The notes below the pieces were generated by a model. It saw only the letters and a program-made list of their open reading frames with translations, did no database searches and had not been told where the DNA came from. The position numbers and the translations under genes are program-made. From contig MU853184.1 in NCBI GenBank assembly GCA_033085395.1, positions 124,001 to 188,000 on the forward strand: a DNA stretch of 64,000 nt, given 5' to 3'. Shown piece by piece: positions 10,870-23,500 of the stretch. Source of the stretch: Xanthoparmelia taractica (Eukaryota > Ascomycota > Lecanoromycetes > Lecanorales > Parmeliaceae). Position 1 is the first letter of the stretch. Each line of letters begins with the position of its first letter.

Positions 10870-11003
10870 TTCTGTTCGTATGCTTTCGAAATGAATATGA
10901 ATGCCGAAGATGAGCTGACTTGACTTGGAAGGGTGAATAAGAAGTACTTATTTTGAGAGAAGAGCAAGTCTAGTTGATGAGTGGGAGAAGGAATATCATA
11001 GAC

Positions 11004-11223
11004 TAACGTACTTGATGGGGTTTCGAGAATCTTAGTCAGCCCACCAAAGAAAAAGTAGTCTAACCGTAGGTAGTAATGATCAGTCAGCAAGGGTCTCTCT
11101 ACAGAACACCACAAATCTAAACACAGAGATAATTTGGCCAATTATCTCTATGCGCTAACGTGTGCTTATTAAGGATTCTCGAAACCCACTCATTCTCAAA
11201 ACCCCATCAAGTACTTTACGTTA
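11004..11223. mobile_element. Palindromic MITE-like element
   Basis: Left arm 11004-11034 (TAACGTACTTGATGGGG then TTTCGAGAATCTTA) is matched in inverted orientation by right arm 11170-11223 (TAAGGATTCTCGAAACCC, a 13-base insertion, then CCCCATCAAGTACTT and TTACGTTA). The centre holds a near-perfect 25-base palindrome at 11125-11149 with AGAGATAATT arms. Terminal inverted repeats, about 220 bp length, AT-rich interior and no coding capacity fit a miniature inverted-repeat element. A clear target duplication is not seen. Confidence 0.5.
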
Positions 11224-12140
11224 CCTTAAAACTTTATATACGCAAACAATTGAATTCGGTCGGCTTCCATAAACTGCGGGATCTCGCACCTCGGTCTTTG
11301 TTGGTATATTACTTAGGTAATCATTTCGCTGCTTTTCGATTCTATTAATATTCTAGCGGGAAGGATTTCTTCCAGTCGGACAGATGGTTGGGAACGGGAG
11401 CCGTATGCCACTTTGACCCAAGGGCTGCCAGTCCGCTGTTAGACGAGTAGAGGATTTGTCGAAATCTAGCGTTATCCAGTAGAATACGAAGTACTCTTCG
11501 TCAGGTTATATCCTAACTTCTAGTCCTCTCTATATATCAAGTATCTTTTCTTCCGAAGTAAAGTGTTCTTCATACTGGATCAAATTGATAGATTAGATAG
11601 CCTTAGCCAATCATCGAACGTCATCCCTCGCAAAGAATTGCCCGCACCACCCAGCCCAAAAAACCCTTAATAAATTTCACTTCTGCCATTTCCGCGCGCA
11701 GCATGCCAGACATGCAGGATTCGATCTATACATATACAGCTCGTCGAATACTTTTAACAGCACTATTTACAGCCCGATATTTCGGAAAGCTTATCTGACT
11801 GCGTATCTGCATGGAAGGTTTCTGGAAGGACATGTCCGGTGGGCGATCTTGCTTTCTCTCATTTCCATGGCTCCTTTCGGAGCGGAAGCGGCGCATCGAA
11901 AAATTTGCAGTGACAGAATGGACACATGCGATGGGAATCCACGTGCTATCATAAGATAGGGCTGGTTCACCCACTGGTGGTAGTCACTTTGGAATGTGCG
12001 AATCATCTGGGAATCGGCCGATTCTTTCTTATCAGTAGCGAGTCCACCGGACTGGGTATCATATATGCTAATACCAGAATGCCTCCCTTTGCAAATCTCC
12101 AAATCCCAATGCAATACAACGCTATTAATCAACCCTACCT
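11224..12140. other. Intergenic, no gene seen
   Basis: Moderately AT-rich sequence without a supported gene. It ends at the 3' end of the MFS transporter gene. Frames of up to 136 codons overlap the transporter on the opposite strand and are shadows. Confidence 0.45.
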
Positions 12141-13983
12141 CTATCCTGAACTGCCCCACCAACCCTTTCTCAGCGCTCCCACCCCTCCCAATCCTGCCCC
12201 AAAAAGTCCTGCGCTAATCCAGAAAGGTAAACCAAAGGGCAAGACCTTACTTTGTAAAACAAGACTGAAGAGACCAGACCACAATGGCGCAGCCGTCAAT
12301 CCCGCAACCAGACTGATCAGGCCTATACGTACGTAGAAATCTGCAACCGTTTGCCCAGGGGCGAGACTGAAGGTGCCGTAGGAGGTCAACGAGTCGGCTA
12401 AGCCAATGCCGCTCGTGTAGATGCATAAAGAAGCTACGAATAAGCCGGCAGAAGCAAAAATCCCGGAGAAACCGAGACCGACCATGCCAACAAGATTTGC
12501 TGCTAGCGACGCCTGTGTGATGAGGAGATCGATCTTCGGGGTGCTGAGATGCGGTTCTAGAAAAGATTTCCGAAAAGTTGGGAGGCAGAAGAGGATGAGG
12601 GCGGAGACGAGAGACTTGAGTGCGAGGATGGCGTCGACCTCTGCGAATGGCCAGGACAGGACCAGGGAGGTATACTGCGGGATGATGACTTGGATGTTGT
12701 TGGCCAGTCCACTGATGAAGAAGAGGATTATGACGGTGAAAGTAGGATTGTTGGTGCGAAATATGGTTACTAAGGAGAGGTAGGACGCGTGCCAAGAGTT
12801 GAGTAGAATGCGATGGAGAGGGAGCTGGCTTGAGCTTAGCAGAATGAATGTACGGAATAGGTTTCCCCAGGTTATTACCTGATCATCAACAAAGGTCGCT
12901 CGTCCATTGGGTGATACGGGTGGTTGTACATCATCCTCGACTGGGGAGAGGATGGGTACTGCGTCCGCAGCTAGTTTGGAATCTCGCCCACAGTGGCTAG
13001 GGATGAGTATGGCCAACATTGCAGTCAGAGCAAAACACATGACAGAAAGACAGTTCAGGAAATAAACATGGTGGCTGAGGAGGAGAGATGCAAATGTCGC
13101 TCCCCCAACCGAAGCTAGCAGGTAGGTGCCTGTGATGTAATTGTACGTCGTTGTTCTCAAATTCAATCAGCACTTGGTAATAGCCCAAAACAGAACTTGA
13201 GTCAGAAGAGTATCAACATACAGATTGTCTGGGTGAGAAATCTCCGCGATGCATGTGGTTATCATTGTCATCCTTGTCATATCACCACCTCCTATGACAT
13301 CAAAAACGTTCAACATCAGAACGACAGGGGTTGTCCATGGTTGGCGCAGCCAGACTGTTTATACAACAGATAAGTCTTTGAAGAACTCAGAGTAGAAGGA
13401 GATCTACGTACACACAATGGTAGAAAGGATAAGGCCTGTGGCTGAGCAAAACAAGCTCACCAGCAGGAGTCTTCGCAGGCCGACCTTGGCTAAGAGCTGC
13501 TGGTATATACCTAAGACCAAGAGCACTGCAAGCCAGCTTTGTTGGTATATAAGTTTCCAGTGACCTATCTGACGGCAAGGATCAGATATGGAGGTAGGAG
13601 AGCTTACCGGGTAGCATGGATAGAATAGCATCGATGCCAACGAGAATGGAGAGAGGATGCTGAACACCCTCTAGCTTGCATAGACTCTCGTTGACGCCAT
13701 TCTCAGAGTCGATCTTGGTTGAATCATTGACTTGATAGTAGATTAAGCATCGGGCCTGCTCGAAGAGATAGACTCGAGAACTCTTGGTAAGGGTTAGAGC
13801 GAGGTTGCCGAATGTAAGGACTATGCTCATGAGGAGAATGCGCCGGCGGACTGACATGTCGGCGAGCGGAACGTCTTGGAACATGATTGTTCTCAGATGC
13901 GGGAGCGGACTACTTCTGAGGCGAGACGATGGAGGCGTACCATGGCCAAGGTCAGAGAGCGCATGCGAACTCGACAGAGGCAT
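12141..13983 (-). CDS. Major facilitator superfamily transporter, 545 aa
   Basis: Four exons on the minus strand: 13983-13608, 13525-13412, 13354-13222 and 13155-12141. The introns are 82, 57 and 66 bases, with GTAAGC, GTACGT and GTATGT donors and consistent phases. The start is the ATG at 13983 (MPLSSSHALSDLGHG). About 11-12 hydrophobic helices are visible. Examples are RRRILLMSIVLTFGNLALTL at the N terminus, RRLLLVSLFCSATGLILSTI in exon 2, a segment with LNVFDVIGGGD in exon 3 (GGG near a helix start is common in MFS helix 4), and FTVIILFFISGLANNIQVII in the C-terminal half. A polar central loop (residues 270-310) separates the two halves. The substrate cannot be told from sequence. No efflux-cluster partner enzymes are adjacent. 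Confidence 0.85.
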
Positions 13984-15332
13984 TTTCGTTGGGGGGCAGG
14001 TGGGGCAGCATTTAAATAGCACCTTTCAGGTTCCAATCGGTACCTGCTTGCCGCTGGCTAGAGTTTAGATGGATCGATGATAGAATGAATGTTGATTGGT
14101 CAGTTGATGCAGGATGCGCAGCTGATATGGATCGTACCTTACGGATGCCTCACGCGGGCCGGATGGGCCGAGTCACAGTGGTCAGGTAGGTACATCACTG
14201 CTGTTGTTCATAATGTGATGCTTGATATCCCTTGACTTTGACAACTGATTCATGTAAAGACACATGATCCCTAAGAGAAGCGAAGTGGTGTGAAAGGTAA
14301 AGTAAGGGAGAATAAGTTTCAGCCGACTTTGGGCGACGTGGCTGCCAAGCACGGCCCGCAGTCATGACTTCCCTCATTCGGTTGGTGCTGCTACAAGTAA
14401 ACTCTTTGCCTGCAGCTACTAAGGTACCACTACAGGTCTTTTACCGTCCGCTTTTAATGCTGTCAATCAATTAGTTCTCCCGTTAGCACGGGATTTCGAA
14501 GTAAATCCCTGCAAATTGGAGACTATTTTGCACCCAGCTAGTAACAACGGCCGCAAGCTGCAAGCTGCCCTGTCTTTTCGTACCGCATCAACCCCAAAGC
14601 GGTGCACTCTATTTTCAATAGGCTCACTTCACGGGTTGCTCACAAGCTCCCCGGAAAGAGACGAATACGCACTGGATGAAAGTCAGAAGATCACATGGAG
14701 TAGTGGCAGGGGCATCTCTTAGTCGGCTAGGAACTAGCACTAGGCTTGGGGATTAATCCACGCCCAAATCAGAGTCCTACAGCTCACCAATTCCGAACGG
14801 CAATCCAGCATTGCAGTCATCACCTTTCGCACACTGTATGAGCTGTTCAACAGCCGGACGCACACTGCTATACTGACTTGATATTACCTTTCCCAGTATC
14901 TACGCACGACTAACAGATTTTGGGGGACATGTCCAACCAGCAATTGCGTCTACAGCCTGAAATCCAATTGCGAGTATGGGCAACTGCTCAATAGATCGAT
15001 AGCGAGCTGTTGGAGAGTGATAAGTGGATAATACAAGACAGCAACAAAGAGAAAGGAAATGATGCTCTGCACAACCTGCACGTTAAGAGTACCACATTAC
15101 CTCGACACACTCGTTTGCAGCAGGAGAGACTTCTGCAATGCATCCCAGCCTGCAGAGGTGTTGCACACGTTGTTCACGTGACCCTGGATGAATCGACGAA
15201 GTCAACCACTGCTCTCGATTCTCCTAGCTTAGAGCTACACACCACAACCAGAGAAGTCCTCCAACAGCCCGACGTACAGGCACTGAGCGCCTAGCAACTC
15301 CTCAAACACCCCTATTTTACTACTTCACCATC
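13984..15332. other. Intergenic, no gene seen
   Basis: The first part is the 5' flank of the MFS gene. The rest has no supported frame; frames of 60-94 codons are short and lack similarity to anything I know. No repeat was noticed. Confidence 0.45.
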
Positions 15333-16832
15333 CTACACAGTACGCAACTTCTTCGTCCTCCTAGCACTTTTCCCTCCGACTTTCTCTAGCATCAAAGTCT
15401 TGCGAACAAGACCTTGAAATTCCGATTCCTCACTTGACTGTGAGCTTGGTGTAGAGTTACCAGATCTCTTCTGCGCCCCCCTATAGCACACCTCCTTCTT
15501 CATGTACACCTGGAGCGCCTTCTGAAAATTAGAATATTGACTGATGTAGCGAGTCTCCGACAGCGGGCCGCCATCGTCGCGTCTCCCCACCCTGATTTCA
15601 TCATTTCCCTGTGCCTCTTGAGGGACCTCGTCTGCATCGTCTGTGTTAGCCGAATCCGTTTGGTTTATCCATTTTTCAATCTTCCTAGATTCCCGAGCGG
15701 TGATAACACTAGCCGTGGGTTTGTCTTGGCCAGCTGTCTCGATGCGGTAAGAAGCGTTCACCTTGGGCGCGTGCTCTTCCGGCTCAGCTACATCGCTCAT
15801 CTCCTCAGGTGAAGCTGGTATCTCTTCACGGAAGCAAGGGATTTCGTCAACCGGTTTCACAGTCTCGACGACCTGATTCTTTGCATGCTCTTCTAACGCT
15901 GTTTGCTCCGAAGCACAAGCTTTAGGCGTGGTAGGAGAATCGGTTTCATCACGAGCAGCGGAGTCGGTGGTGAACGCAACAGCGTCAATCAGACATTGTA
16001 CAGCCGTCGTTTGCGCCTCAACGGGAGGAGGTGCACGTCTCAACCATTCACATTCAACTTCGTGCGTAAGTGGAGCTGACTGTGCTGAGGCTTCGCGGTG
16101 TTCTTCCTTGATTAGGGTCGCCTCAACGACATCTTTTGGAGCTAAGACTTTGTAAAATGTTGTCTGTGTCACAGTAACTTCTTCGAGCTTCTGTGTTGCT
16201 GAGCTCTCGCGATATTCCTTTTGGATCCGCCCCGCGTCTCCCATCTCCCGTGGCGCAGACACCTCGTGATGCGCTTCTGGATCGAGCTCCTTATCACCGC
16301 TTCCCACGATCCTCCGTGTCTCTGGCAAAGCTTGGTCATCGTGGAAGTAGAACGCGATTAAAACGACGACCAGGGAAGTCAATGAGAAGCTCGAGACAAG
16401 GGCATAAAAGAGATAATTGGCAATGGTGCGGAAGGTGCCCACGGGATCGAAGATGACGCAAACGCATGTCGAGACGCTGGATAGGCATAGGGTGATGCTG
16501 AGGACATAGAAGAGAAACATGATGATAATGTTGAATGTTAGCGGGTTGCCATATATGGAACTCGGGGGTCGACCCATGGTTGGATCGGAGGGTGGCACGT
16601 TGGTTTGTGGCTGGTTGGTCTCGATCGGCTGCTTTTGCATGGTGGCTGCTGAGATCATTGAGGATGGAGATGTTGAAAGTTGGATACTTCCTTGGCTTTT
16701 CGAAGGAGAAAAGTACGCAGTTTGGTGAGTGTTGAACTTGTAGTAAAGTGTTGTGCACATCGCAACCAGGAGAAATGTGCAACAGACAACCTCTTTGTGA
16801 TTGAATAGGGAGGGATGGGAAAGGAGAGCCAT
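15333..16832 (-). CDS. Unknown protein with three membrane segments, 499 aa
   Basis: A single exon starts at the ATG at 16832 (MALLSHPSLFNHKEV). Three hydrophobic segments lie in the first 170 residues: VVCCTFLLVAMCTTLYY at about 15-31, NIIIMFLFYVLSITLCLSSV at about 100-127, and NYLFYALVSSFSLTSLVVVL at about 138-165. The remaining two thirds are hydrophilic, Glu/Thr/Ser/Ala-rich and probably disordered. Repeated KEEHREASAQ/KEYRESSATQ-like stretches occur at about 200-260, and the C terminus is basic (KVGGKSARRTKKLRTV). I know no family for it. The three hydrophobic segments, the long cytosolic-type tail and good codon continuity argue for a real gene. It may be lineage-specific. Confidence 0.65.
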   Translation of the reverse strand: MALLSHPSLFNHKEVVCCTFLLVAMCTTLYYKFNTHQTAYFSPSKSQGSIQLSTSPSSMISAATMQKQPIETNQPQTNVPPSDPTMGRPPSSIYGNPLTFNIIIMFLFYVLSITLCLSSVSTCVCVIFDPVGTFRTIANYLFYALVSSFSLTSLVVVLIAFYFHDDQALPETRRIVGSGDKELDPEAHHEVSAPREMGDAGRIQKEYRESSATQKLEEVTVTQTTFYKVLAPKDVVEATLIKEEHREASAQSAPLTHEVECEWLRRAPPPVEAQTTAVQCLIDAVAFTTDSAARDETDSPTTPKACASEQTALEEHAKNQVVETVKPVDEIPCFREEIPASPEEMSDVAEPEEHAPKVNASYRIETAGQDKPTASVITARESRKIEKWINQTDSANTDDADEVPQEAQGNDEIRVGRRDDGGPLSETRYISQYSNFQKALQVYMKKEVCYRGAQKRSGNSTPSSQSSEESEFQGLVRKTLMLEKVGGKSARRTKKLRTV

Positions 16833-18274
16833 TGTAGGACAAAGACACTCCAGCAACAACACCTTTGTTCATTGCCCAGTGCCAATCAGAAACCACCACA
16901 GCCCGGTCTAACTTAAGCAAGTTCCACCAATCAAATTCATGCTACGAACCTCACTAATAACGCGATTGGTGAGATCCAGAATATACCTACTCCCCAATCT
17001 TCAGACACGCCAAAAACACAGGCGTGGTACACAAACGGTATCCTCCGCACTATACCTACACCAGCACCACCAAAGCAAATCATATTCTTATGGAGAAAAT
17101 GGGCGGACAAAGTGTCAAGCTCATTCCTCATACACTGATTGATCAGATGGAAGAAACAGGCAGGCCATCTCATCCGACGACAACCTCACCGTCGGCAGGG
17201 CCGGATATGACGCGAGTTATCTAACATCATAAAGTCCTAAGAATTGTCTGACAAACTGCTGAGCGGCGTTTGGACCGAGTGGGTGGATGTGATCGAGAGG
17301 ATAGTCGTTGATATGGGGCGGCGCGATTAAGCGGAGCGTCATGCTATACGCGGGGCAACGTTGTCGACTTTAGCCTGCATCTCTCGAATCAGAGCCGCCG
17401 CTCCATGCATGTGGCGGCTCATTTGCGGAGGATGATGCGGGATGGTACTGTTGCGCGCGAGGAGTTGGCTGGATCTATGGACCTTTTGAGCATCTGGGAG
17501 GGGTATGTCGCGGTGGATTCAACGACTTGGACTAAAAGATTGGGAGGCTGCTCCCTTGTTCTTGGGCGGCAGGGCTGCCAGCTTCATTAAGCTCCACCTG
17601 GTGCCCGCGAGGTTTCGCTGGCGTGAGTAAGGTAGGCCATGGGAGTAAGCATGGATTTATATCATGGATTTATATATCAAGCCGATAAGACACTGAGTCA
17701 CTTTGAATAATTTGATTTCGGGCCCCTGGGAAATGTTGTAAAGGAGCACCAGGTCCTGCAAGCCTCTCGGAATTACAAAACCCCCAGAATGTCAGCCTCC
17801 TTCAGAGCAACAATCACTTACGTCAACAGCATGAGGAGCACCTCAAGACAGATCCACTGTCGACTGGTCTTCATAGGTATCTCGACTGGCTATAATAGGC
17901 TCACATACGCGATCTTTGGCACCTGTCCTTTCCTTGTAATAGGTCAAATGCCGGCCTGGGGAATTGGCTCATCCTGATATTGAAGGGCTTTGAGCATGTG
18001 CCTAAAGAAGAGCAAGTCGAATGATTATATTCGAGGGGGATAGGGTCTCTCCAAAAGCCCCTTTGCGGGCCATTGTCGCCAATGTACTCAGTTTTCGAAC
18101 GCCATGCTATTGATTTGCAAAATGATTGACGGAATTTCTCTCGGCCGTACCTCAGTACTTTTTAGCCGAAAGGTTAAGGATTAACCTTGATCTTAAGGTT
18201 GCAAGCAAGAGGTTGGAAGGTAAAGTACTCATGCAAACTCCAACAACTGAAAAACTCCTTCGAGTACTGCATCA
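16833..18274. other. Intergenic, no gene seen
   Basis: Contains the 5' flank of the gene at 15333-16832 and the promoter of the aldo-keto reductase. No frame above 80 codons has protein-like composition. The last 200 bases before 18275 contain TTAAGG/CCTTAA pairs of unknown meaning. Confidence 0.4.
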
Positions 18275-19548
18275 ATGTCTCATGTGAAGGTACTGTTTGG
18301 TACTGCCTCGTTTGGCTCAATGCCTACGGAGACCGGCCAAGAATTCCTCGATCTACTCAAAAAGCACAATGTCAAGGACCTTGATACTGCCCACGGATAT
18401 GTAAGTAAGGCTGCGTCTTCCAAAATTCAGGAAAGAAGCTAAGTGCACGCGCCACAGGAAGGGAGTGAGAGGGCTCTGAAAGAGCTGGGCGCAACTTCAA
18501 GCTTCACGATTCATACGAAAGCCCCGGGGTTCGTCAAAGGTTCTGGGACAAAAGCATCAATATTGGCAGCTGCAAAGCAGAGTTTCGAGGATCTGGGTGT
18601 CAAAACCGTATGGTGTTCCTGGCCCCCCCCCCGGACCAAACATGAAGGCCGCTAACATACTCCACAAAGGTCGAAACATATTTCGTGCACTCTCCCGATC
18701 CCGACACTCCCATTGAGCAGACCGTCGATGGTATGCAGTTGGTCTATGCGTCCGGAAAGTACAAGCATGTAGGTCATACTTTCCTGGCGCTGTGCGAAAG
18801 TGTGTCCTGCTCCGAAGCTGACGTGTTCCACAGTTCGGTCTCTCGAATTTCAAACCGGATGATGTGAGGAGAGTATACGACTATGCAGCTTCGAAAGGAT
18901 ATGTTCTGCCGACGGTTTTCCAGGGGAATTACAACCCCGTTGCTCGTCATTATGACACGACGCTTTTCCCGCTCCTCCGAGAACTCAACATCGCCTTTTA
19001 TGCATATTCTCCCCTCGCCAGTGGATTCCTCGTAAAAGACGCACATACACTCGAATCAGGCGGTGTCCAGGGCCGATGGAACCCGAGTTCCGGGGTCGGA
19101 AAAGTATACAACGATAGATACATGAAACCATCGCTGCTTGAGGCATTGTCCGAGTGGGAAGCGATTGCCAATGAGGCTCGAGTGTCCAAGGCTGCGTTGG
19201 CCTATCGATGGGTGATGTACAACTCGAAGCTGAGCGCTGAGCATGACGATGGTATTATCGTACGTATCTTCGAAGCCCTAATTCCTGTTCGAAATCCATC
19301 TGGAGTCTTGAAACAAGCCTGCAAAAGAGACATCTCGAAAGGTCTTTTAACATTCATTTAGCCTTCCTCTCGATATATATGCTAATCCCGTAAATTGTAT
19401 GCAGATTGGAGCGACTCGAGGGCCACAGCTCGAAGAAACACTGAAGGCGATTGAAGATGGGCCATTAGACGAGAATATTGCGAAGAGGGTCGACAAGATT
19501 TGGGAGCTTGTGAAAGCAGAGGCGCCGGTGGATAATTATCATTTGTGA
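18275..19548 (+). CDS. Aldo-keto reductase, aflatoxin-aldehyde reductase type, 314 aa
   Basis: Five exons: 18275-18400, 18458-18607, 18670-18768, 18834-19259 and 19405-19548, all joined in phase 0. The protein starts MSHVKVLFGTASFGSMP. AKR catalytic residues are in place: Asp37 and Tyr42 (LDTAHGYEGSE, split by intron 1), Lys63 (HTKAPG) and His99 (YFVHSPDPDTP). Later motifs include FGLSNFKPDDV, then YNPVARHYDTTLFPLLRELN and the NADPH-binding IGATRGPQLEETLKAIE in the last exon. The compact length and the HGYEGSERALKELG region match the AKR7 group, which reduces aldehydes and dialdehydes using NADPH. A cytosolic detoxification or secondary-metabolism role is inferred. No cluster genes adjoin it. 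Exon 4 has a large YNPVARHYDTT-containing block as expected. Confidence 0.92.
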
Positions 19549-20552
19549 GCGTTCGCTTGTGCGATGCCATAATCGAATAGATATAGGTATAAATAAGTAA
19601 TCAAATTTGGTTCTGGGCGTTCGCGTGTCTCTTAGGGAAGGTCGCAAATGCATAGCAATAACAATGATTGATTACTATACTTGAGGGTCAAAAAGCTCGG
19701 ACAACCACGAGGTGGGTCGGAACTAAGGCTTGGCGGGCAGGGGGAACTAAATCTACGGACTCCGGGGGACCCAACTCGAGAAAAAGAGCGACAGCGAGGA
19801 AAACCACAAGACTGCTTCCGTACAGAGCCATCTGACCATTCCTTTCCATTCTACCCTCGGTTGGTGTAAGATTCATACGCATTTCTCTCCTTGCTAATAT
19901 CTCACCGTGTTCCTCCGGCGCCCCCCCATCTACCGACACAGAACCCCTTGCCCAAAGTGCTTGTCTCCTGGCTGCGGTCTCGTATAGGTCGAAGCGGTCA
20001 TGCAGGCAACCGCTCTACCAATACATAATCCTTTTTGATCCATCGCTTGTTCAAAATCGATTGTCAGCCAATTGGTACCTCTTGCGGTATAAGCGGCAAC
20101 ACGCCTCTCCTGCGCCGCCTCCCCCTCCACCGCCAACATCAATCGGCTTCGCCAAGTGTGTACAGGTTCGTCTCGCGGCACGGAGAGCTTACTGTACGAA
20201 ATTTTCTCCTGGAACCTTCCTCAAACTATCACACGACTCAATCAACGATACCAAAGGTATACAAAGTGTTAATATCAATATTGTGGGAGGGATATGATTG
20301 GATCCAAGTGAAAAAAATGGTTTGAGGCGGAGGAAGTGAGAAGCTACCAGGGCACTCGGAGTGAATATCTGTTATAACCGGAGGATCAACCAGGAGCAAG
20401 CGGCATCTCCGCAGTCATACTCTCGGAGCCACTTGTATGCCAGCTTACGCGCTGTCTTCGCTGTGGGACCTCCACTCGGGTCTCTTGTCTGGCGACTAGG
20501 GCATTGCGAATACTACATCCCACCTATAGCCCAGGTACTGCTGGTGGTCGAT
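19549..20552. other. Intergenic, no gene seen
   Basis: Holds the 3' flank of the aldo-keto reductase and the 5' flank of the MIT-domain gene. The frame of that gene stays open upstream of 20553, but the first ATG with a convincing start is at 20553. No other feature was recognised. Confidence 0.45.
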
Positions 20553-23500
20553 ATGTCATCGTTGGCCAAGCCCCCTACATACCAGCGGCAGGGTTCTAGG
20601 CCAAACTCAGCATCATCTTCCTCCATTATCACTGTACAACGTGCCTCTTCAGTCACCGCACGGAGTGGCAAACACCCAACTGTCACAGGTTTGAGATCGC
20701 AGAGTCCCAACGAAGCGAATACGATATCCACAAATCTTACGGGTCGTACTCTGTCTCCAGAGACCACCAAGCGAAGGACTAGCGCTTTGCATACTCGCCC
20801 AGATAGTGGGAATGGGTTTCGTGAAGGCGTGGGTAACCTGAATAGATGGTCCCAATCCACAGCCTCCAGCAAAAACTCTGCGCACAATAGACGAAGCAGC
20901 TTTTCGAAAAGACTTTCTGGATCTTTTGGTTCCTTTGGTGGCTTTGTGGGTGGCCAAACGCCCTCTCCCAATGCAACATTTTCTACCAGAGGACGACCAT
21001 CCCCACAGAAAAGCCCTCCGGCATTAGCCAAGATGTCGCCGCCTTCGAAACCCCCACCAACCCTACCTCCTATCGTCACATTATCATCCTTGTCCCAGGC
21101 TGTTGACGCTGCGGATTCGCCGTCAACAGTCGCAACAGTCACTCCAGCGACAGCAGACATCATTACACCGCTAAATCACCCTTCAACTCAGCGCGACTAT
21201 TTTGGAGATGGGTGGAGCTCCCGATCTCCCACAAAACAGATGGCGGGAACAAAGCGGCCAGCGCCTTCGCATGCTCACAGAGCAACTAAACCCTCACCAA
21301 TCATGATTGACAATTCAACAAGCCCTGGATCGCCTGGTCCTCCTGAGTCTGTCTACTCCCCACGCACTGCGTCCCGGCTCAAGCATGCGTCTCGTCGAAT
21401 CTCGCAGAGTGGACATTATCGCCACCGAGACGAACACAATAAAGGCAGTGGCACCACCGAGGGGGAGAGTTCAGCGTCTGACAACCGTGCTCGGGCTGAT
21501 AGAGTACACAAGCGCAAGACACCTTCGCAGAAGGCCATGTTGTCCAAAGCTTTGCAAAAAGCACACCATGCAGTCACCCTCGACCAGCACTTAAATTTCG
21601 AAGGAGCCATGTATGCATACCAAGACGCTTGTGCTTTGCTACAAAAGGTGATGGTCAGAAGCTCGGGCATTGAAGATCGGGAAAAGCTGGATGCAGTTGT
21701 AAGTTAATGTGGCTAAATGAAGGCGGGACGCACGCTAATATTCGTCAAAGCGCAATACGTATGAAGCACGTATCGCCGAGCTACGGGGCACTGACCCAGT
21801 GTATCGCGCTGCAGATGGCAAGTCTCTGCCGCAGCGGCCTCCAGAAAGAGACTCAAAAGACTCCGAGCGGTTGTCAATAGTCACAGACAATGACGATGGA
21901 GAAACAACCATGGAAACAGCAACAGTAGCGCCTCTTGGTAACGAAGAGACACGAAGGGGAAAGCTACCTCATCTTGGCCAGCTGGCCAGTATACCTCCAA
22001 GGCGACAGTCATTACATACAACTGCCTACAGGGTAGAGGGCAGAGAGATCGGAAATTCGAATCGAATGCAAGACCAACAACCGCTACGGGGGATATACAG
22101 AGGTCAGGAGACCATCGACGAGACTCACTTAGATCTTAGTACAGCGGCATATCAGGAGTGTATGCCGCCGCCTCTGTCGCCACGGCGTCTTCCATCAGCA
22201 CCTCTTGCCAAGGAGAACACCATGCAGTCATCTACAGATCTATCAGCGCAATCTGCACCAGGCGACGATCCAAATCAGTCCGACTCTATTCGTCAAGACA
22301 ATGGGGAGCATACATCCTGGCTTAACACCATCAACGAATCGAGTGGCTCTTCAGCTTCATCCGTCCATTCACGAAGGTCATCTGTAGGTCTTAGGAGAAA
22401 GCATATACGAGCCGCGAGCGGTCAGACGGAGGCAGAGTTCGACGCAGCACTCGATGCAGCAGTGGAGGCAGCCTACGACGATGGTTTTGAGCCCGACGAC
22501 AAGGGAGACTATGATGAGCAGTTGGCGAACGACCCTGAATATCATCTTGAAGAACCCAGAGTCCTGTCGCAGGCGAGAAGGAACGTTGCTCTAGCCAAAG
22601 AAAATGTCCGGGAAGCTGAACGTGAAGCTGCGATTTCACGGGCTAAAGAAAGAGAACGAGAACGGCTTCAAGGCGCAAGAGACAGCATTGACTTGGAATA
22701 CAACGATGACGAAGCTGAAGAGGAAGAGCGAATGCTAGAAGAGATGACCAGGGACTACATTATGGATGATGAATACGACGTTCAGACTAAGTCCGCTCTT
22801 CCACGTCAATCAGACTCCAGCGGATTTTCTGGGAGGACATGGGTTAGTTCGTATGGCTCGAACCCAACGTCAGCGGGTACCTCATTGTCAACCGTTGCTG
22901 AAGCTTCGATATTGCCATCGATGGCAGCACAGCTGGAAGAGAACCCGCTCCCGCCGCCACTGCATCCTCCACCCTCGAGTGCTCTTCCGCCTCCTCCATT
23001 GTCAGCAACCCCAAACATCTCTCTCCAACCGAACAATGCTACAGTAAGCCCTCCGAGTCTAGTCTCCAGGAACACAAGTCCTGGCGTCCGAGAGCGCAGG
23101 CTGTCAGGGATGGAACGAAAACCGCTGAAGATCGAGACCCATGCGAAACATTCAGACACGTCTGAATCAGAAGCGCCTAGAACGCAACCAGCCACGCTGG
23201 CGCCTCAGATTTTGTCCACTCCATCAGTAGCCGAGCCACCAAAGTCCGCGCTCCCTGCGCCGGAACCCCAACAGCTTCTGCCAAGCCTTGCCTTCAACCC
23301 AGTGCCGTCTTCAGCGACACTACCAAGCAGCCGCAAAGGCTCATCGCCGTTTCCTGGGTCCGATACAACTGATCAGACTTCATCTACTGCCTCTGCTCTT
23401 ACCCGAGTGACGTCAGCAGATAGTGATAATAGTGTACCATCTGTACCAGGGTCACCTGCCCGTCTCGCTAGCAAAGCTGCAACAGCCGCAACAGGGCTGA

